A stretch of 64,000 nucleotides of DNA from an uncultured SAR86 cluster bacterium (GTDB lineage: Bacteria > Pseudomonadota > Gammaproteobacteria > Magnimaribacterales > D2472). The stretch covers positions 150,407 through 214,406 of the forward strand of contig CACJOM010000003.1 in the NCBI GenBank assembly GCA_902595065.1. Direction: 5' to 3'. Of the stretch, positions 56,086 through 64,000 are shown in pieces. Each line of letters opens with the position of its first letter. Positions within the stretch are counted from its first letter, which is position 1. The notes below the pieces were generated by a model. It saw only the letters and a program-made list of their open reading frames with translations, ran no database searches and was not told the DNA's origin. The position numbers were made by a program, and so were the translations under genes.

Positions 56086-57067
56086 TTTAGGAACTCCAGA
56101 CTCACCCTCGTACTTTGATGTTTTTAAGTATTTGAGAGAATTTTTGATGGATGGCAGGGTTATTGATATACCATACATTTTCAGATTCTTACTTGTAACT
56201 TTAATTATTTGTCCGATTAGATCATTTAGCTCAGGTAAAATTTATAAAAAACTTTGGGATCTTTCGGGTGGAGTCTCTCCATTACTTAAAAACACTGAGG
56301 AGTTAACAAAAAAACTTAATCAAAAACAAGAAAAATACAATGTTTTTTACGCGATGCGGTATCAGAAGCCGAGTATTCAACAGGCCTTAAATGAAATAAA
56401 AGAAGCAAACCCTTCAGAGTTAATTATTTTGCCTCTTTTTCCACATTATGCCTCCGCAACATCTGGAAGTGTTTTTGAGTATATTTCAAAAAATCTTTCA
56501 AGAGAGTGGGTCATTCCCTCATTTAAATTTATTTCACAATACTATGACCATCCTTCATTTATAGATGCGTGGGTTGATGCAGCAAAAAGCTATGATGTTT
56601 CTGATTATGACAAGGTCATATTTAGCTATCATGGCTTACCCAATTCTCAAGTTGATAAGGTTTACATGGATAATCAATGTGATGGTAAGAATTGTGAGCA
56701 TGAAATTAACAATGAGAATCATTATTGCTACAAAGCTACTGTTTATGAAACTTCCAAGTTGATAGCGGAGAAATTATCACTTTCAAGAGATAAGTATGAG
56801 GTTACTTTTCAGTCTAGATTAACCAATAATTGGTTAGAACCTTTTTCTGATGTTGTATTAGAAAATCTTCCAGCTAAGGGCATAAAAAAGGTTCTTGTTT
56901 TTTCACCAGCATTTACTTCCGACTGTCTTGAAACTGTTATTGAGATAGGTGATGAATATGAAGAACTTTTTATTAAGGCTGGCGGTCAAACTTTAGATTA
57001 TGTTCCCTCATTAAATTTTTCAGATGCTTGGGTTCAAGCTATCATAGATATCACAAACACAAAATAG
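56057..57067 (+). CDS. hemH: Ferrochelatase
   Basis: 336 aa. Catalytic His192 in IFSYHGLPNSQ, metal-site acid in SPAFTSDCLETVIEI, plus LLINLGTPDSP at the start. It inserts Fe(II) into protoporphyrin, the last step of haem synthesis. Directly after the catalytic loop comes a Cys-containing insert (Cys208, Cys213, Cys224 in spacing C-x4-C-x10-C), similar in location to the internal [2Fe-2S] sites of some bacterial ferrochelatases, but only three Cys are visible there. Confidence 0.94.
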   Translation: MNKPALLLINLGTPDSPSYFDVFKYLREFLMDGRVIDIPYIFRFLLVTLIICPIRSFSSGKIYKKLWDLSGGVSPLLKNTEELTKKLNQKQEKYNVFYAMRYQKPSIQQALNEIKEANPSELIILPLFPHYASATSGSVFEYISKNLSREWVIPSFKFISQYYDHPSFIDAWVDAAKSYDVSDYDKVIFSYHGLPNSQVDKVYMDNQCDGKNCEHEINNENHYCYKATVYETSKLIAEKLSLSRDKYEVTFQSRLTNNWLEPFSDVVLENLPAKGIKKVLVFSPAFTSDCLETVIEIGDEYEELFIKAGGQTLDYVPSLNFSDAWVQAIIDITNTK

Positions 57068-57075
57068 GGATATAT

Positions 57076-57954
57076 ATGTTTAAAGAGAATATTTTAAAAG
57101 GCAAAAAAATATTAGTAACCGGTGGTGGAACTGGTTTAGGAAAAGAGATGTCAGAGCACTATGTTAAGCATGGAGCAGAGCTTGTAATTTGCGGAAGAAG
57201 AGAGAGTGTTTTAGCTGAAACGGCTAATGAATTTAAGGATAAATATGGAGTAAATGTTCGTTATCAACCCTTAGATATTAGATCCCCACAAGATGTTGAA
57301 GACTTTATAGATACAATTTTTCAAGAAGGCCCACTTCACGGATTGGTTAATAATGCTGCAGGAAATTTTATTTCTCCAACAAAAGATCTTTCAGCCAGGG
57401 GTTTTGATGCTATTGCAAATATTGTTTTTCATGGGACTTTTTATGTAACTAATGCGGTTGGAAAAAAGTGGCTTGAGCAAAATATTAAGGGATCAATAAT
57501 TTCAATTCTTGCTACTTGGGTTTGGACAGGCTCACCTTTTGTTGTGCCTTCAGCGATGTCAAAATCTGCTCTTCACACTATGACGAAGTCACTGGCAGTA
57601 GAATGGGGTTCGCATGGAATTAGAATTAATGCAATTGCGCCGGGCCCATTCCCTACAGAGGGAGCTTGGGCAAGGTTAAGCCCAAAGGGTGATCTCGATG
57701 ATTCAAACTCAATGAGCACAATTCCTATGGGAAGGGTTGGTCAAATGAGTGAACTTCAAAATTTAGCAACTTTCTTAATGGCTGATGGGTGTGAGTACTT
57801 AACAGGTCAGACAATTGCGCTTGATGGAGCTCAGTATCTTTCAGGTGGCGGAACCTTCTCTCAGCTTTCTAAAATGTCAGAAGAAGACTGGTCTGATATT
57901 AGAAGTATGATTAAAAAAACTAATGACTCAGATAAACAGAAAAGATCTACATAA
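57076..57954 (+). CDS. SDR, 2,4-dienoyl-CoA reductase-like
   Basis: 292 aa from ATG 57076 with RBS AGGGA. The earlier in-frame ATG at 57028 lies within hemH and is rejected. TGGGTGLG at the cofactor loop, basic residues after beta-2 (CGRRESV) for NADPH, NNAAGNF and PSAMSKSALHTMTKSLAVEW, with GPFPTEGAWARL typical of peroxisomal-type 2,4-dienoyl-CoA reductases. It reduces polyunsaturated acyl-CoA in beta-oxidation. Possibly paired with the downstream aldehyde dehydrogenase. Confidence 0.85.
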   Translation: MFKENILKGKKILVTGGGTGLGKEMSEHYVKHGAELVICGRRESVLAETANEFKDKYGVNVRYQPLDIRSPQDVEDFIDTIFQEGPLHGLVNNAAGNFISPTKDLSARGFDAIANIVFHGTFYVTNAVGKKWLEQNIKGSIISILATWVWTGSPFVVPSAMSKSALHTMTKSLAVEWGSHGIRINAIAPGPFPTEGAWARLSPKGDLDDSNSMSTIPMGRVGQMSELQNLATFLMADGCEYLTGQTIALDGAQYLSGGGTFSQLSKMSEEDWSDIRSMIKKTNDSDKQKRST

Positions 57955-58023
57955 TCATAATTACTTGACTTAGAGCTTTCTTTAACTGATAGACTATAAA
58001 ATTATTTAAGATAAGGAGTAAAA

Positions 58024-59445
58024 ATGGAACATCAACAGATGAAAGAAATTTTAGAAAAACAACAAGCATTTTTTATAAAAAATGGGCCTCCATCATATGA
58101 TTTAAGAATTGACCGATTAAATCGAATGAAAACATTGATTATGGAAAATCGTTACAAGATTGTAGATGCCCTCAATGAAGACTTTGGTGTCAGGTCTAAA
58201 AATCAATCAATGGCAACTGATGTATACACTATTATTCCAAGTATTGAATATGCAAAGAAAAATTTAAAAAAGTGGATGGCGGGATCTAAAAGAAAAGCAA
58301 ACTTTCCCCTTGGTTTTTTAGGTGCAAAAGCTTCAGTTGACTACGAGCCACTTGGAACTGTTGGCATGATTTCCCCATGGAATTTCCCTATGTTTCTAAC
58401 TTTTTCTCCTGCAGCTTCTATTTTTGCAGCGGGTAATCAGATCATGCATAAGCCAAGTGAATATACAGAGCAATCAGCAAATTTAATGAAGGAGTTATGT
58501 GATGCAGCTTTTGATGAGGAAGAGTTTGCAACAATATTAGGCGGTCCTGATGTTGGCGCGACGTTTACTCAACAAAAATTTGATCATCTTTTGTATACAG
58601 GCAGCGGGGCTGTTGCAAAGCATATTATGAAAGCTGCTTCTGAAAATTTAGTTCCTGTAACATTAGAACTTGGTGGCAAGTCACCCGTAATTGTTAGTAA
58701 TACTGCTGATAGTGCTATTGCTGCAAAAAGAATTATGCTAGGAAAAACAATGAATGCTGGTCAAATCTGTTTAGCTCCAGACTATGTAATGGTTCATTCA
58801 GATAAAAAAGATGAGCTTGTTTCAGGAATGAAAGAGGCAGTAGCTGATTTTTATCCAGATTTAAAACATAACGATGACTACACTTCAATAGTTAATCAGA
58901 AACATTTCGATAGGTTGCAAGGTTTATTAAGTGATGCAAAGAATAAGGGAGCTGAAATTGATGAAATTAATCCTGCTAATGAGGATTTCTCCCAACAAGA
59001 AGCTTTTAAAATACCCCCCACACTTGTAATGAATCCTACTGATGATATGGAGATTATGAAAGAAGAAATCTTTGGTCCTTTGCTGCCCATTAAAGAATTT
59101 ACTGAAATCGATGAAACAATTTCGTACGTTAATAAAAATGATAAGCCTTTGGGTTTGTATTATTTTGGAGCTAATAAGAACGAAGAAGATAAAGTCCTAA
59201 CAAGAACTTCTTCAGGTGGCGTTACTGTAAATGACGTATTGGGTCACATACAACAAGAAGATCTGCCTTTTGGTGGTGTCGGGCCCTCTGGTATAGGGAG
59301 CTATCACGGTGAAGAGGGTTTCAAGACATTCAGCAATGCCAAAGCAGTTTATAAGCAAATCGGTTCAAGGTTCGACAAACTATTATCAGCAATCCGTCCA
59401 CCATATAAAGGCGATATTGAAAAGGTTCTAAAACAAATAACCTAA
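58024..59445 (+). CDS. Aldehyde dehydrogenase, coniferyl-aldehyde/ALDH3-like
   Basis: 473 aa. Catalytic Cys249 in NAGQICLAPDYV and Glu215 in LELGGKSPV, 34 residues apart as usual. The N-terminal KQQAFFIKNGPPSYDLRIDRL and QQEDLPFGGVGPSG fit the ALDH3/coniferyl-aldehyde branch. Oxidises medium-chain or aromatic aldehydes with NAD(P). Strong RBS AAGGAG, own promoter region upstream. Confidence 0.9.
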   Translation: MEHQQMKEILEKQQAFFIKNGPPSYDLRIDRLNRMKTLIMENRYKIVDALNEDFGVRSKNQSMATDVYTIIPSIEYAKKNLKKWMAGSKRKANFPLGFLGAKASVDYEPLGTVGMISPWNFPMFLTFSPAASIFAAGNQIMHKPSEYTEQSANLMKELCDAAFDEEEFATILGGPDVGATFTQQKFDHLLYTGSGAVAKHIMKAASENLVPVTLELGGKSPVIVSNTADSAIAAKRIMLGKTMNAGQICLAPDYVMVHSDKKDELVSGMKEAVADFYPDLKHNDDYTSIVNQKHFDRLQGLLSDAKNKGAEIDEINPANEDFSQQEAFKIPPTLVMNPTDDMEIMKEEIFGPLLPIKEFTEIDETISYVNKNDKPLGLYYFGANKNEEDKVLTRTSSGGVTVNDVLGHIQQEDLPFGGVGPSGIGSYHGEEGFKTFSNAKAVYKQIGSRFDKLLSAIRPPYKGDIEKVLKQIT

Positions 59446-59450
59446 GTGTC

Positions 59451-60689
59451 ATGAACTCATTGCCTATTTACTTGGGCTACAAGTATTTTCGATCAAAGAA
59501 GGGTGCGTTTGCATCCTTCACTTCTTTAATGGCTATTGCTGGGCTGTCATTAGGTGTTGCAGCTTTAGTAATAGTGTTATCAGTCATGAATGGTTTTGAA
59601 AAGGAGCTTCAAACAAGAATTCTTGGTGTTGTTCCTCAGTTGATCATTCGTTCGAATGACAATGTCATTAATTATGAAGACATCATTTCCGAGATTGGTA
59701 ACGCTGAAAAAGTTCTAAGCACAAGTCCTTATATTGAGACTCAAGGCTTGATGAGTGCTAAGAATAGATCAAGAGGTGTTTTTGTCACTGGAATAATTCC
59801 TGAGCTTGAAAATTCTATGTCTATTCTCCCCAAATATATTGTTAACGGAAAACTTGAAAACATTTCTTCAAAAGAAGGAGTTGTTATAGGTTCTTGGTTA
59901 GCTAGATACTTAGGTATAAAAGTTGGGGATCCTGTAAATATAACAACAACAAATTTACGTTCGTCGATTCTTGGTACCTTTCCGAGAACTATTTCTTTAG
60001 AGGTAGTAGGTATATTTGAGCTTAAGGCTGAATTAGATCAGTCACTGGTTCTTATCCACCATGATCTAGCAGCCAATATTCTTAACTTATCAGAAAATTC
60101 AACTCAAGGAATCAGGGTTAAGACGAGCGACCTGTTTGAAGTAAATTCAGTTGGTTTTAATATATTGACACAGCCTAGTCTTGATCAAGGTAATTACTAT
60201 TTCACTTCATGGCAGCAGACCCATGGAACACTATTTCAAGCGATTAAACTAGAAAAAAGATTAATCAGTTTAATGTTGTTTTTAATTATTACTGTTGCTG
60301 CATTTAATATTCTTTCAACAATTGTTATGACTGTTAAAACAAAGGAGAAAGAAATTGCTATTTTAAAAACTATGGGTTCCTCAAAAACTCAACTTACATG
60401 TATTTTTTTGAGCTTAGGGCTAATAATTGGATTATTAGGAATACTGATCGGTTTGATTATTGGAATTGCAATTACTCCTAATATAGATCAGCTCATCAAT
60501 ATTATAGAAAATTTTACTAATAGAAATTTGATGGATAGTTACTTTATTAACTATTTCCCCTACGAATTTAGGTTAACTCAACTTATCAATATATCCGTTT
60601 CAGTTCTAATAATGAGTTTAGTATTTTCATATTTTCCAGCTGCAAGAGCAGCAAAGTTGAAGCCTGTAACTATCTTGCGCCATGAATAA
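59451..60689 (+). CDS. lolC: Lipoprotein-releasing permease, LolC/LolE (LolF-type)
   Basis: 412 aa. Four helices (near residues 25-48, 272-295, 317-345 and 375-398) with a large periplasmic domain between the first two. Features: FEKELQTRILGVVPQLIIR, the LKTMGSSK coupling loop and GLIIGIAITPNI. Moves lipoproteins from the inner membrane to LolA using LolD. Only one permease gene is present before lolD, so the transporter is probably a LolF2D2 homodimer, as in some gammaproteobacteria. Overlaps lolD by 8 nt. Confidence 0.87.
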   Translation: MNSLPIYLGYKYFRSKKGAFASFTSLMAIAGLSLGVAALVIVLSVMNGFEKELQTRILGVVPQLIIRSNDNVINYEDIISEIGNAEKVLSTSPYIETQGLMSAKNRSRGVFVTGIIPELENSMSILPKYIVNGKLENISSKEGVVIGSWLARYLGIKVGDPVNITTTNLRSSILGTFPRTISLEVVGIFELKAELDQSLVLIHHDLAANILNLSENSTQGIRVKTSDLFEVNSVGFNILTQPSLDQGNYYFTSWQQTHGTLFQAIKLEKRLISLMLFLIITVAAFNILSTIVMTVKTKEKEIAILKTMGSSKTQLTCIFLSLGLIIGLLGILIGLIIGIAITPNIDQLINIIENFTNRNLMDSYFINYFPYEFRLTQLINISVSVLIMSLVFSYFPAARAAKLKPVTILRHE

Positions 60690-61359
60690 ACTTATTGCTT
60701 CAGGTCTTTACAAATCTTATCAATCAGGTGGTCATACATCTGAAGTTCTTTCAGGAGTTTCAATAACAATATCTGAAGGACAGATAATTGGTGTTATTGG
60801 TTCCTCAGGCAGCGGGAAAACAACTCTTTTACAAATTCTTGCTGGCCTAGAGTTTCCCGATCAAGGAAGTATTTATTTTAATGAGATAAATTTACTAATT
60901 AATAATTCGGAAAATTTTAATTTGATGAGAAAAAACTTATTTGGATTTGCTTATCAATTTCATTACCTGTTAGATGATTTAACAGTCTTTGAGAACTGTG
61001 ACTTAGTCTTCAAAATAGCGAACAATAAAAAAGTTGTTGAAAACTCTCAAAAAATTATACAAATTCTTGATGAGTTGGGTATTGCCGAATTAAAAAACAA
61101 ATACCCATATATGCTTTCAGGAGGAGAGCGACAGCGAGTTGCCATTGCTAGAGCTATTGTTCATGAACCAAAATTTGTATTGATGGATGAACCAACCGGT
61201 AATTTAGATCAAGAAAATGCTGAAGTGATTCAAAATCTAACAATTAAATTAGCTAAAGATCATAATATAGGTATTGTGGTTGCCACTCATGATTTGAATT
61301 ATGCTGGTAAACTGGATACGGTATTTCGTATTGAGAATGGAGATTTAAAGCCAACATAA
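60682..61359 (+). CDS. lolD: Lipoprotein-releasing ATPase LolD
   Basis: 225 aa. Walker A GSSGSGKT at residues 40-47, signature LSGGERQR near 141, Walker B VLMDEPTGNLD and H-loop THD. The FAYQFHYLLDDLTVFEN region after the Q-loop matches LolD. Drives lipoprotein release by the LolC/E-type permease encoded just upstream. Ends 1 nt before the next ATG. Confidence 0.94.
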   Translation: MNKLIASGLYKSYQSGGHTSEVLSGVSITISEGQIIGVIGSSGSGKTTLLQILAGLEFPDQGSIYFNEINLLINNSENFNLMRKNLFGFAYQFHYLLDDLTVFENCDLVFKIANNKKVVENSQKIIQILDELGIAELKNKYPYMLSGGERQRVAIARAIVHEPKFVLMDEPTGNLDQENAEVIQNLTIKLAKDHNIGIVVATHDLNYAGKLDTVFRIENGDLKPT

Positions 61360-61360
61360 A

Positions 61361-61963
61361 ATGAATAATTTATTAATTTCTGGGGGATGGTTTATCTGGC
61401 CCTTGCTTGTTTGCTCTATCTTGCTTATTTCAATTGTTCTTGAAAGACTTTGGTTTTTACAAAGAAGATTGGTTGCTCCCAAAGGTTTGTTAAGACAAGC
61501 GCAAAACTTAATACAGAAAGATTCTTTTCATACACAACATCAGCAGGAAATGGCAACTACATCTCAGTTGGGTGATTTGCTTCAACATTGCTATCAATAC
61601 CGTTCAAATTCAAGAGAATTTATTGAAATTAAAGCTGAGGAAAAGGCTTCAGAGATTAAATTATTGCTCGAACGGAACTTATCCATGCTCAGTACCATAG
61701 CAAGCATCAGCCCCCTGCTTGGTCTCCTTGGAACAGTGGTTGGGATGATTACCGTTTTTAGCAATATCGATGTAAATGGCTCAGCAAACACAGACTTATT
61801 AGCGGCTGGAATTTCAGAAGCATTAATAACTACTGCTTTTGGCTTAATTATTGCTGTGCCTGCAATTATTTTCTATCGTTATTTTGAGCAGAAAACTGTA
61901 ATTTTGATGTCAATTTTACAAGCAAATACTTCAATTTTTCTAGATTTTTTGTATAAGAAATGA
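61361..61963 (+). CDS. exbB: MotA/TolQ/ExbB proton-channel protein
   Basis: 200 aa, three helices (about residues 10-28, 112-135 and 150-172). The conserved core SMLSTIASISPLLGLLGTVVGMI and ALITTAFGLIIAVPAIIFY (in parts) is typical of ExbB/TolQ. With ExbD it uses the proton gradient to energise TonB or Tol. Position before exbD and msbA favours ExbB; TolQ is usually next to tolRAB. It overlaps exbD by 4 nt. Confidence 0.88.
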   Translation: MNNLLISGGWFIWPLLVCSILLISIVLERLWFLQRRLVAPKGLLRQAQNLIQKDSFHTQHQQEMATTSQLGDLLQHCYQYRSNSREFIEIKAEEKASEIKLLLERNLSMLSTIASISPLLGLLGTVVGMITVFSNIDVNGSANTDLLAAGISEALITTAFGLIIAVPAIIFYRYFEQKTVILMSILQANTSIFLDFLYKK

Positions 61964-62364
61964 AGTTTAATGTTGAAAAAGAACGAGCCCTAACAGTTGA
62001 AATTACACCGCTGATAGACATTGTCTTTTTATTAGTCATTTTTTTTGTGGTTACTTCAAAGATTGAGACTAACCAGTACTTAACTCTAGATCTTCCTGAA
62101 TCTGAGGCTTTTGCATCATCTGCAGTAAATGAATCTCAAAATATTATTTTGTTGGAAACAGGAGTACTCATCGTAAATAATCAAGAATTCTCAATAACTG
62201 AAATAGATCAGTTGTTTATTGGTATCAATGCAACATTTTCTAAATCAGACCTTGTTGTATTATCTATTGAGAACAAAGCTATCCATGGATGGGTTATTGA
62301 GTTAATGGATGGCCTTGAGCAACTTGGATTTCAAAACATACAGATTAAAACTTATACTAAATAG
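61960..62364 (+). CDS. exbD: ExbD/TolR biopolymer transport protein
   Basis: 134 aa. Short cytosolic start, one helix with the essential Asp20 (ITPLIDIVFLLVIFFV), and a periplasmic domain with NQYLTLDLPES. Partner of the upstream ExbB. In this window the natural client is the TonB system that drives the large receptor at 21124-24333, although tonB itself is not seen. Confidence 0.88.
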   Translation: MKFNVEKERALTVEITPLIDIVFLLVIFFVVTSKIETNQYLTLDLPESEAFASSAVNESQNIILLETGVLIVNNQEFSITEIDQLFIGINATFSKSDLVVLSIENKAIHGWVIELMDGLEQLGFQNIQIKTYTK

Positions 62365-62366
62365 TC

Positions 62367-64000
62367 ATGAATCCTTTAAAAAGACTATTCTCGTATACGT
62401 TTAGATTTAAATTTTCATTCTTATTAAGTATTTTTGGTTTCATTTTATTCGCTTCTGCGGATATCGCTGCTGTTGAGTGGATAAGAAGAATTATTGAATA
62501 CATCAACTCTAATCAGGATGACTTTAGTATTTATCTTGTTTTGGCCTTAATATTTATTGCTATTGGAAGAGGAGCTGGATTTTTTATCGGAAATTATTTC
62601 ATGTCTAGGGTAGGATTTGGAATTGTTCATGATCTAAGGTCTGAGCTCTTCTCAAAATTGATTAACTTACCCAAGAATTTCTTTGATCAAAATCAATCTG
62701 GGCAACTTATTAACAGGATTACTTTCACAACAACTCAAGTTTCAGGCGCAGCCTCAAATGCAATCAAGACACTTGTTAGAGAGGGTTTTCTTTTAGTTGG
62801 CTTACTAGTTTATATGCTTACATTAAACTGGAAGCTAACTTTACTTTTATTAATTACCACTCCTTTTATAGCGTTAATAGTCTATGTTGCGGGAAGGCGA
62901 TTAAGAAAGTTAGCTAAAACCATTCAAACGGCTATGGGAGATGTTACTCATTTAGCATCTGAAGCCGTTGATGGTAATCTCGAAATTAAATCATTTAATG
63001 CTGCAAAATATGAAAAGGATAGATTTTTTGCAGCCAACGCCTCAAATAAAAATCAAAATTTAAAACTTGAAGCTACAAGTAATCTTGCAACACCAATTAT
63101 TCAGCTTCTAGTTTCTATATCGCTATCTATTGTTGCCTACTTTGCACTTGGGTCACAACTCGGTATAGAGCTTAGTGCTGAAGATTTTGTTGCTTTCATT
63201 ACTGCAGCAGGATTAATGGCAAAACCTATAAGGCAGTTATCTAATATTAATGCTGTTATTCAGAAAGGTTTAGCGGCAGCTGTTGAAATATTTGATCAGT
63301 TAGATGCCAAAGAGGAGGATGATTCAGGTGTACTAGATTCTACAATAATTGGAAACATTGAATTCACAGATGTGAATTTTTCTTACGATTCAAAGGAACC
63401 TGTTTTAATTAATTTAAATTTTAAAATCTCTCAAAATGAAACAGTTGCTATTGTTGGAAAATCTGGTTCAGGAAAATCTACTGTTGCAAATTTAATCTCA
63501 AGATTTTATTCAGATTATTCAGGAAAAATTTCTATTGATGGAATAAGTATTCAAGATTATCAACTTTCACATCTTCGACAATCTATCTCAATAGTTAATC
63601 AATCCCCAACTCTTTTTAATGACACTATTGAAAAAAATATTGCCTATGGTGATAGTGATATTGATCAAGCAAAATTAAAAGAGGCTTCAGAGATTTCGGG
63701 CTGTTCAGAATTTATCTCAAGGCTCCCCGAGGGCTTTAAATCTGAAATAGGAGATGACGGAGTTTTATTATCAGGCGGTCAGCGCCAGCGCATAGCAATT
63801 GCTCGAGCATTCTACAAAGACTCACCAATTATTATTTTAGATGAAGCTACATCAGCCTTGGATAATGAATCTGAGTTGATTGTTCAGGAAGCAATAGAGA
63901 GACTCATAAACAATCGAACTACTATTGTTATAGCTCATAGACTTTCAACCATTGAAAATGCAGACAAAATCTTAGTTTTAGATAATGGCTCACTTTCTGA
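62367..64000 (+). CDS. msbA: Lipid A export ABC transporter MsbA (cut at window end)
   Basis: 544 codons visible, with no stop before the end. Six-helix membrane domain (1-300) then the nucleotide-binding domain: Walker A GKSGSGKS at 364-371, signature LSGGQRQR at 468-475, Walker B IIILDEATSALD, H-loop IAHRLST. It flips lipid A-core across the inner membrane. ATG 62367 is 2 nt after exbD. The order exbB-exbD-msbA is common, and lpxK would be expected next. Confidence 0.93.
   Translation, partial: MNPLKRLFSYTFRFKFSFLLSIFGFILFASADIAAVEWIRRIIEYINSNQDDFSIYLVLALIFIAIGRGAGFFIGNYFMSRVGFGIVHDLRSELFSKLINLPKNFFDQNQSGQLINRITFTTTQVSGAASNAIKTLVREGFLLVGLLVYMLTLNWKLTLLLLITTPFIALIVYVAGRRLRKLAKTIQTAMGDVTHLASEAVDGNLEIKSFNAAKYEKDRFFAANASNKNQNLKLEATSNLATPIIQLLVSISLSIVAYFALGSQLGIELSAEDFVAFITAAGLMAKPIRQLSNINAVIQKGLAAAVEIFDQLDAKEEDDSGVLDSTIIGNIEFTDVNFSYDSKEPVLINLNFKISQNETVAIVGKSGSGKSTVANLISRFYSDYSGKISIDGISIQDYQLSHLRQSISIVNQSPTLFNDTIEKNIAYGDSDIDQAKLKEASEISGCSEFISRLPEGFKSEIGDDGVLLSGGQRQRIAIARAFYKDSPIIILDEATSALDNESELIVQEAIERLINNRTTIVIAHRLSTIENADKILVLDNGSLS

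Noticed and set aside
57028..57075. Extended N terminus of the dienoyl-CoA reductase-like SDR
   Set aside because: The extension lies inside hemH and has no RBS; ATG 57076 has AGGGA at the right distance.

Overview
The window is AT-rich, densely packed DNA from a marine-type gammaproteobacterium, most like the SAR86 group. The evidence is gammaproteobacterial gene order (ftsK-lolA-crcB-serS; lolD-exbB-exbD-msbA), very short intergenic gaps with many overlapping genes, several TTG starts, a large Oar-like TonB-dependent receptor, and many short-chain dehydrogenases, hydrolases and oxygenases. The clade is inferred; no rRNA is present.

Layout. 1-4.3 kb: DedA, HIT, NTF2-like, metallo-beta-lactamase and MFS genes. 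4.3-9.5 kb: a GDPD phosphodiesterase, the Na+-pumping oxaloacetate decarboxylase operon oadGAB, and an acyltransferase. 9.5-13.6 kb (minus strand): a nitrogen-scavenging region, with a TorF-type porin, P-II and Amt in one unit and a second P-II/Amt pair in the next. Each unit is preceded by a close match to a sigma-54 promoter. The downstream one also has an NtrC-like palindrome, and a terminator separates the two. 13.6-16.5 kb: SDR, AcuI-like reductase, a 43-aa membrane protein and trxB. 16.6-21 kb: ftsK-lolA-crcB-serS. 21-29 kb: TonB receptor, 2OG-Fe(II) oxygenase, NupC-type transporter, TspO, FabH-like synthase and a lipase. 29-36 kb: SDRs, a phage-type PD-(D/E)XK nuclease, amidohydrolase, GMC oxidoreductase, peptidase E and an F420-type protein. 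36-38.5 kb: a PhnZ/MIOX-like HD protein and cysE/cysK. 38.5-41.9 kb: an APC permease-DDAH-Rieske oxygenase operon. 42-44.8 kb: a looser stretch of small or poorly known genes (DUF4177, zinc ribbon, DUF5672, tiny membrane ORFs, short repeats) ending at tRNA-Ser(TGA). 44.9-52.4 kb: esterase, thioesterase, hydrolases, GPH and MATE transporters and a TetR regulator. 52.4-64 kb: DUF349, trpS, MFS, hemH, dienoyl-CoA reductase-like SDR, aldehyde dehydrogenase, then a lol-exb-msbA envelope operon cut by the window end.

Together the genes suggest a streamlined heterotroph. It takes up polymers, nucleosides, amino acids and ammonium, uses Na+ energetics, and oxidises acyl, aldehyde and methylated-nitrogen compounds. 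No CRISPR array, complete insertion sequence or prophage was seen. The most notable signals are the paired sigma-54 sites in the ammonium region, the APC-DDAH-Rieske operon, the isolated phage-type nuclease, the single-permease Lol exporter, the start-codon puzzle at ftsK, and unannotated small membrane proteins.
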